From Polyangium sp. (in: bacteria) (GTDB lineage Bacteria > Myxococcota_A > Polyangia > Palsa-1104): a stretch of 10,655 nucleotides of DNA. The stretch is taken from contig JANWLJ010000338.1 of assembly GCA_025450955.1 (NCBI GenBank), positions 1 to 10,655 on the forward strand, given 5' to 3'. Below, in pieces: positions 8,319 to 10,655 of the stretch. Positions within the stretch are counted from its first letter, which is position 1, and every line of letters begins with the position of its first letter. Below the pieces are notes generated by a model. It worked only from the letters and a program-made list of their open reading frames with translations. It was not told where the DNA came from and searched no databases. A program made the translations under genes and the position numbers.

Positions 8319-9308
8319 ATGGAGACCAATCCCCTGACCGCCGCTGCCCCGACCCAGAGAATCCTGGCGATCGCGGACGATCCGACGACGCTCAAGCGGC
8401 TCGCCGACGCCATTCAGGCGGGCGGCGGCAGCCCCGTGCTCGTGCGCGGCGCCAAGATGCTCGATCAGGCGCCGGGCCCGCTGCCGTTCCGCTTCGCGGT
8501 CTTCGCGTGGGACGGCACGCCGGAGGGGCTTCAGCACGTGACCTCGACGATGCGCGCCGGCGCGCAGCTCGTCGGAGGGACCCCGCCGACCAAGCTCGCC
8601 GCCTTCACCCCGCTGCTCGCCGATCCGCGCTGCAACCACGTGCTCACCGCCGACGACAACGGCTTTCACATGACCTCGGTGACGGTGCAGAAGTTCGTCA
8701 CCGGCGATCTGTTCGGCATCGAGAAGTATCTGCCGGAGGGCACGCCGGTGCACTTGACCCGGCTGCGCGAATACAAGGGGCGCACCGCCGCGATCGACGA
8801 GGTGCTCGGCTACGCGGAAAAAGTGGGCGTGCGAAGGCAGGTGCGCTCGGCGATCGGCCAGGTGTGCGAAGAGCTCTTGATGAACGCGCTCTACGACGCG
8901 CCCGTCGACGAGCACGGCAACGCGATCTTCGCCGAGGTGGAGATCAAGGCGCGCCTCGAGCAGCTCTCGCCGCGGCCGGTGTCGATCCGCTACGCCGCCA
9001 CCGAGACCGGGTTCGCGGTGAGCGTGCGCGATCGCTTCGGGCGTCTCGATAAGGCGACCGTGCTCCGCTACATCGACAAGTGCTTGCACTCCTCGCAGCA
9101 GATCGATCGCAAGACCTACGGCGCCGGCCTCGGCATCTACCTCATCGCCAACGCCGCCACCCAGTTCGTCTTGAACGTCGCGCCGGGGATGGCCACCGAG
9201 GTGGTCTGCACCTTCGATCGCAAGAGCGCCCGCGCGTCATTGCGCGCGCTCTCGGTGTTCGTCTACCCGGGCGGCGAGGCGCAAAAACAGCAGGCGCAGG
9301 CGGGCTAA
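8319..9308 (+). CDS. ATP-binding protein: degenerate receiver-like N-terminus plus GHKL (RsbW/histidine-kinase-type) ATPase domain
   Basis: A 329-residue soluble protein. Residues 13-115 have the look of a receiver fold: 'RILAIADDPTTLKRLADAI' with Asp20/Asp21, then 'FAVFAWDGTPEG' with Asp65 near the phosphoacceptor place. The conserved Lys-Pro is missing at strand 5 ('NHVLTADDNG'), so it is probably a pseudo-receiver. Residues about 170-302 are a GHKL ATPase: N-box 'CEELLMNALYDAP' (Glu184, Glu185, Asn189), a G1 box in the variant form 'VRDRFGRL' (237-243), and G2 'GAGLGIYLI' (268-276). No dimerisation helix with a phosphoacceptor His is visible, so it is more like anti-sigma/partner-switching kinases than a classical sensor kinase. 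The ATG at 8295 would add eight residues but overlaps the predicted -10 element. One base separates it from the Ser/Thr kinase gene, so the two are surely co-transcribed. Confidence 0.8.
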   Translation: METNPLTAAAPTQRILAIADDPTTLKRLADAIQAGGGSPVLVRGAKMLDQAPGPLPFRFAVFAWDGTPEGLQHVTSTMRAGAQLVGGTPPTKLAAFTPLLADPRCNHVLTADDNGFHMTSVTVQKFVTGDLFGIEKYLPEGTPVHLTRLREYKGRTAAIDEVLGYAEKVGVRRQVRSAIGQVCEELLMNALYDAPVDEHGNAIFAEVEIKARLEQLSPRPVSIRYAATETGFAVSVRDRFGRLDKATVLRYIDKCLHSSQQIDRKTYGAGLGIYLIANAATQFVLNVAPGMATEVVCTFDRKSARASLRALSVFVYPGGEAQKQQAQAG

Positions 9309-9309
9309 G

Positions 9310-10655
9310 GTGTCCGAGCGCGCGCTCGGCCCATATCGGCTGCTCTCTCAGCTCGCCGTCGGGGGCATGGCGGAGATCTACGTCGCCAAGACCGCGGGCG
9401 TGGGCGGGTTCGAGAAGCTGATCGCGCTCAAGGTGATCCACCCGAACTTCTCCGAAGATCCCGAGTTCGTCCAGATGCTCGTCGACGAGGCGAAGCTGTC
9501 GGTGCAGCTCCAGCACGCCAACATCGTCCAGACCTTCGACCTCGGCCGCATCGACGAGCAGTACTACATCGCGATGGAGCTGATCGACGGGATCGATCTC
9601 TATCGGCTCCTCCGGCAGGCGTCGGAGAAGGAGATCGATTTTCCATTCGAGGTGGCGGCGTTCATCGCGCAGGAGACCTCGAACGGGCTCGACTACGCGC
9701 ACCGCAAGCGCGACTCCAAAGGGCGGCCGCTCAAGATCGTCCACCGCGACGTCTCGCCGCAGAACGTGCTGGTCTCGTACGACGGGCAGGTGAAGATCGT
9801 CGACTTCGGGATCGCCAAGGCGGCGCTGCGCGGCCAGCAGACTGCTGCCGGCGTGATCAAGGGCAAGTATTACTACATGAGCCCGGAGCAGGCGTGGGGC
9901 GATCCGATCGACGCGCGCTCCGACGTGTTCTCGACGGGGATTTTGCTCTACGAGATGTTGGTCGGGCAGATGCTCTATCTCGAGGAGGATCTCGACGTCC
10001 TGCTCGATCGGGTGCGCAAGGCCGAAATTCCACTGCCGTCGAAGCAGCGGGCGGGCGTGCCGCCCGACCTCGAGCAGGCGGTCATGCGGGCTTTGCGCAA
10101 GCGGGCCGACGATCGCTTTCAGTCGGCGGGCGAGCTCGGGCTGGCGCTCGCGCGCTTCATTCGCGGCCACGCCCCCGACTTCAACCGCGCGCGGCTGGCG
10201 TCGTTCGTCCAGCAGGTGCTCGGTGACGAGCCGACCACCCAGAACCGCGATCCGCGCACCAACACCGCGCTCAGCCGCGAGATGCTCGCGCGCGACGAGA
10301 ACAGCCTCATCTTCAAGCTGAGCGATCTCAAGCCGCCGACGCCGCCTTCGGCCGCGCCTCCGCCGCCGCGCGCGCGCGATCAGGCGACCTCGCCGGTCTC
10401 TTTGCCCGAGCTCGCCGGGCTGCGCGCCGCGCCTCCGCCCCGTCCGAACCCGGCCGACTTCGAGGAGTCGGAGGCCACCATCGTCGACGGCGGCTCCGAG
10501 ACGCTTTTGGCGCAGCTCACCGGAGGGCCGCGCCCCGAGCTCAAGGCGATGAACCTGCCGCGCGCCGACGATCCGGCGTTCGACCACGGCCCCGATGAGC
10601 CGAGCGATCCGTCGGCCGCGGCGCCGGGTGAAGACGAGGACGAGGAGACGCTCAC
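9310..10655 (+). CDS. Hanks-type serine/threonine protein kinase, C-terminus cut by window edge
   Basis: 448 complete residues are visible, open at the right edge. The kinase domain covers about 9-285. It has a nucleotide loop 'LAVGGMAEIYVAK' (15-27), catalytic Lys41 in 'IALKVIHP', helix-C Glu60, 'HRDVSPQN' (145-152), 'DFG' (165-167), activation segment 'GKYYYMSPEQ' (185-194) and a late Arg in 'RKRADDRFQSAGEL'. All key catalytic residues are present, so it should be active. 'HRDVSPQN' is common in myxobacterial kinases. After the domain come a short helical stretch ('ARLASFVQQVLGDEP'), a Pro/Ala-rich linker with a run of prolines, and an acidic tail with 'EATIV', 'SETLL' and 'EETL' motifs. 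The first Gly of the loop is shifted (VGGMAE rather than GxGxxG), as often in this group. The start is GTG 9310, one base after the ATPase stop, with a weak purine-rich site. A transmembrane or sensor domain may lie beyond the edge. Confidence 0.92.
   Translation, partial: MSERALGPYRLLSQLAVGGMAEIYVAKTAGVGGFEKLIALKVIHPNFSEDPEFVQMLVDEAKLSVQLQHANIVQTFDLGRIDEQYYIAMELIDGIDLYRLLRQASEKEIDFPFEVAAFIAQETSNGLDYAHRKRDSKGRPLKIVHRDVSPQNVLVSYDGQVKIVDFGIAKAALRGQQTAAGVIKGKYYYMSPEQAWGDPIDARSDVFSTGILLYEMLVGQMLYLEEDLDVLLDRVRKAEIPLPSKQRAGVPPDLEQAVMRALRKRADDRFQSAGELGLALARFIRGHAPDFNRARLASFVQQVLGDEPTTQNRDPRTNTALSREMLARDENSLIFKLSDLKPPTPPSAAPPPPRARDQATSPVSLPELAGLRAAPPPRPNPADFEESEATIVDGGSETLLAQLTGGPRPELKAMNLPRADDPAFDHGPDEPSDPSAAAPGEDEDEETL

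Noticed and set aside
8199..9089. 296-codon open frame on the - strand opposite the ATPase gene
   Set aside because: His/Arg/Ala-rich shadow with no motif, covering the divergent promoter region and the N- and G1-box coding sequence.
9142..10587. 481-codon open frame on the - strand opposite the kinase
   Set aside because: Complementary shadow of a fully motif-supported kinase; Arg/Leu/Glu-rich with no family resemblance.

Overview
The window is a gene-dense, strongly GC-rich stretch whose content points to a myxobacterium-like organism (Myxococcota or a related former deltaproteobacterium). The clues are an OmpA-family protein with thrombospondin type 3 calcium repeats, Cys-rich lipoproteins, a Ser/Thr kinase with the 'HRDVSPQN' catalytic loop, and a histidine-kinase-like ATPase with a 'DRFGRL' box. 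This is inferred from family knowledge; no species can be named. No rRNA, tRNA, CRISPR array, insertion sequence or phage gene is visible.

Region 1 (1-625) is the C-terminal half of a FadL/OMPP1-type outer-membrane transporter that enters from the left edge. Four bases after its stop lies a strong sigma70-like promoter (629-658, TTGACA-N18-TAAAAT). It is followed by a small dyad (672-683) and a hairpin (712-728) that would hide the ribosome binding site of the next gene.

Region 2 (734-7825, + strand) reads as one five-gene envelope operon: an unrecognised Cys-containing lipoprotein, a second Cys-rich lipoprotein, an OmpA-family protein (barrel-like domain, four TSP3 repeats, peptidoglycan-binding domain), a TonB-dependent receptor, and a HAD-superfamily phosphatase. 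Gaps shrink along the operon (52, 58, 2 and -1 bases). The first four products are predicted to be exported to the outer membrane or periplasm; the phosphatase is cytoplasmic.

Region 3 (7822-10655) is a signalling block. A stand-alone receiver protein on the - strand ends tail-to-tail with the phosphatase gene, and one CTAG palindrome supplies both stop codons. Divergent from it is a + strand unit with its own promoter (8269-8296): a protein with a degenerate receiver-like N-terminus and an RsbW/histidine-kinase-type ATPase domain, then one base later a Ser/Thr protein kinase that runs off the right edge. Receiver, GHKL ATPase and Hanks-type kinase side by side suggest a phosphorylation or partner-switching circuit. 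Whether it controls the adjacent envelope operon is inference only.

There is no gene-free stretch longer than about 110 bases. Many long open frames on the opposite strand are GC-bias shadows and were left out.
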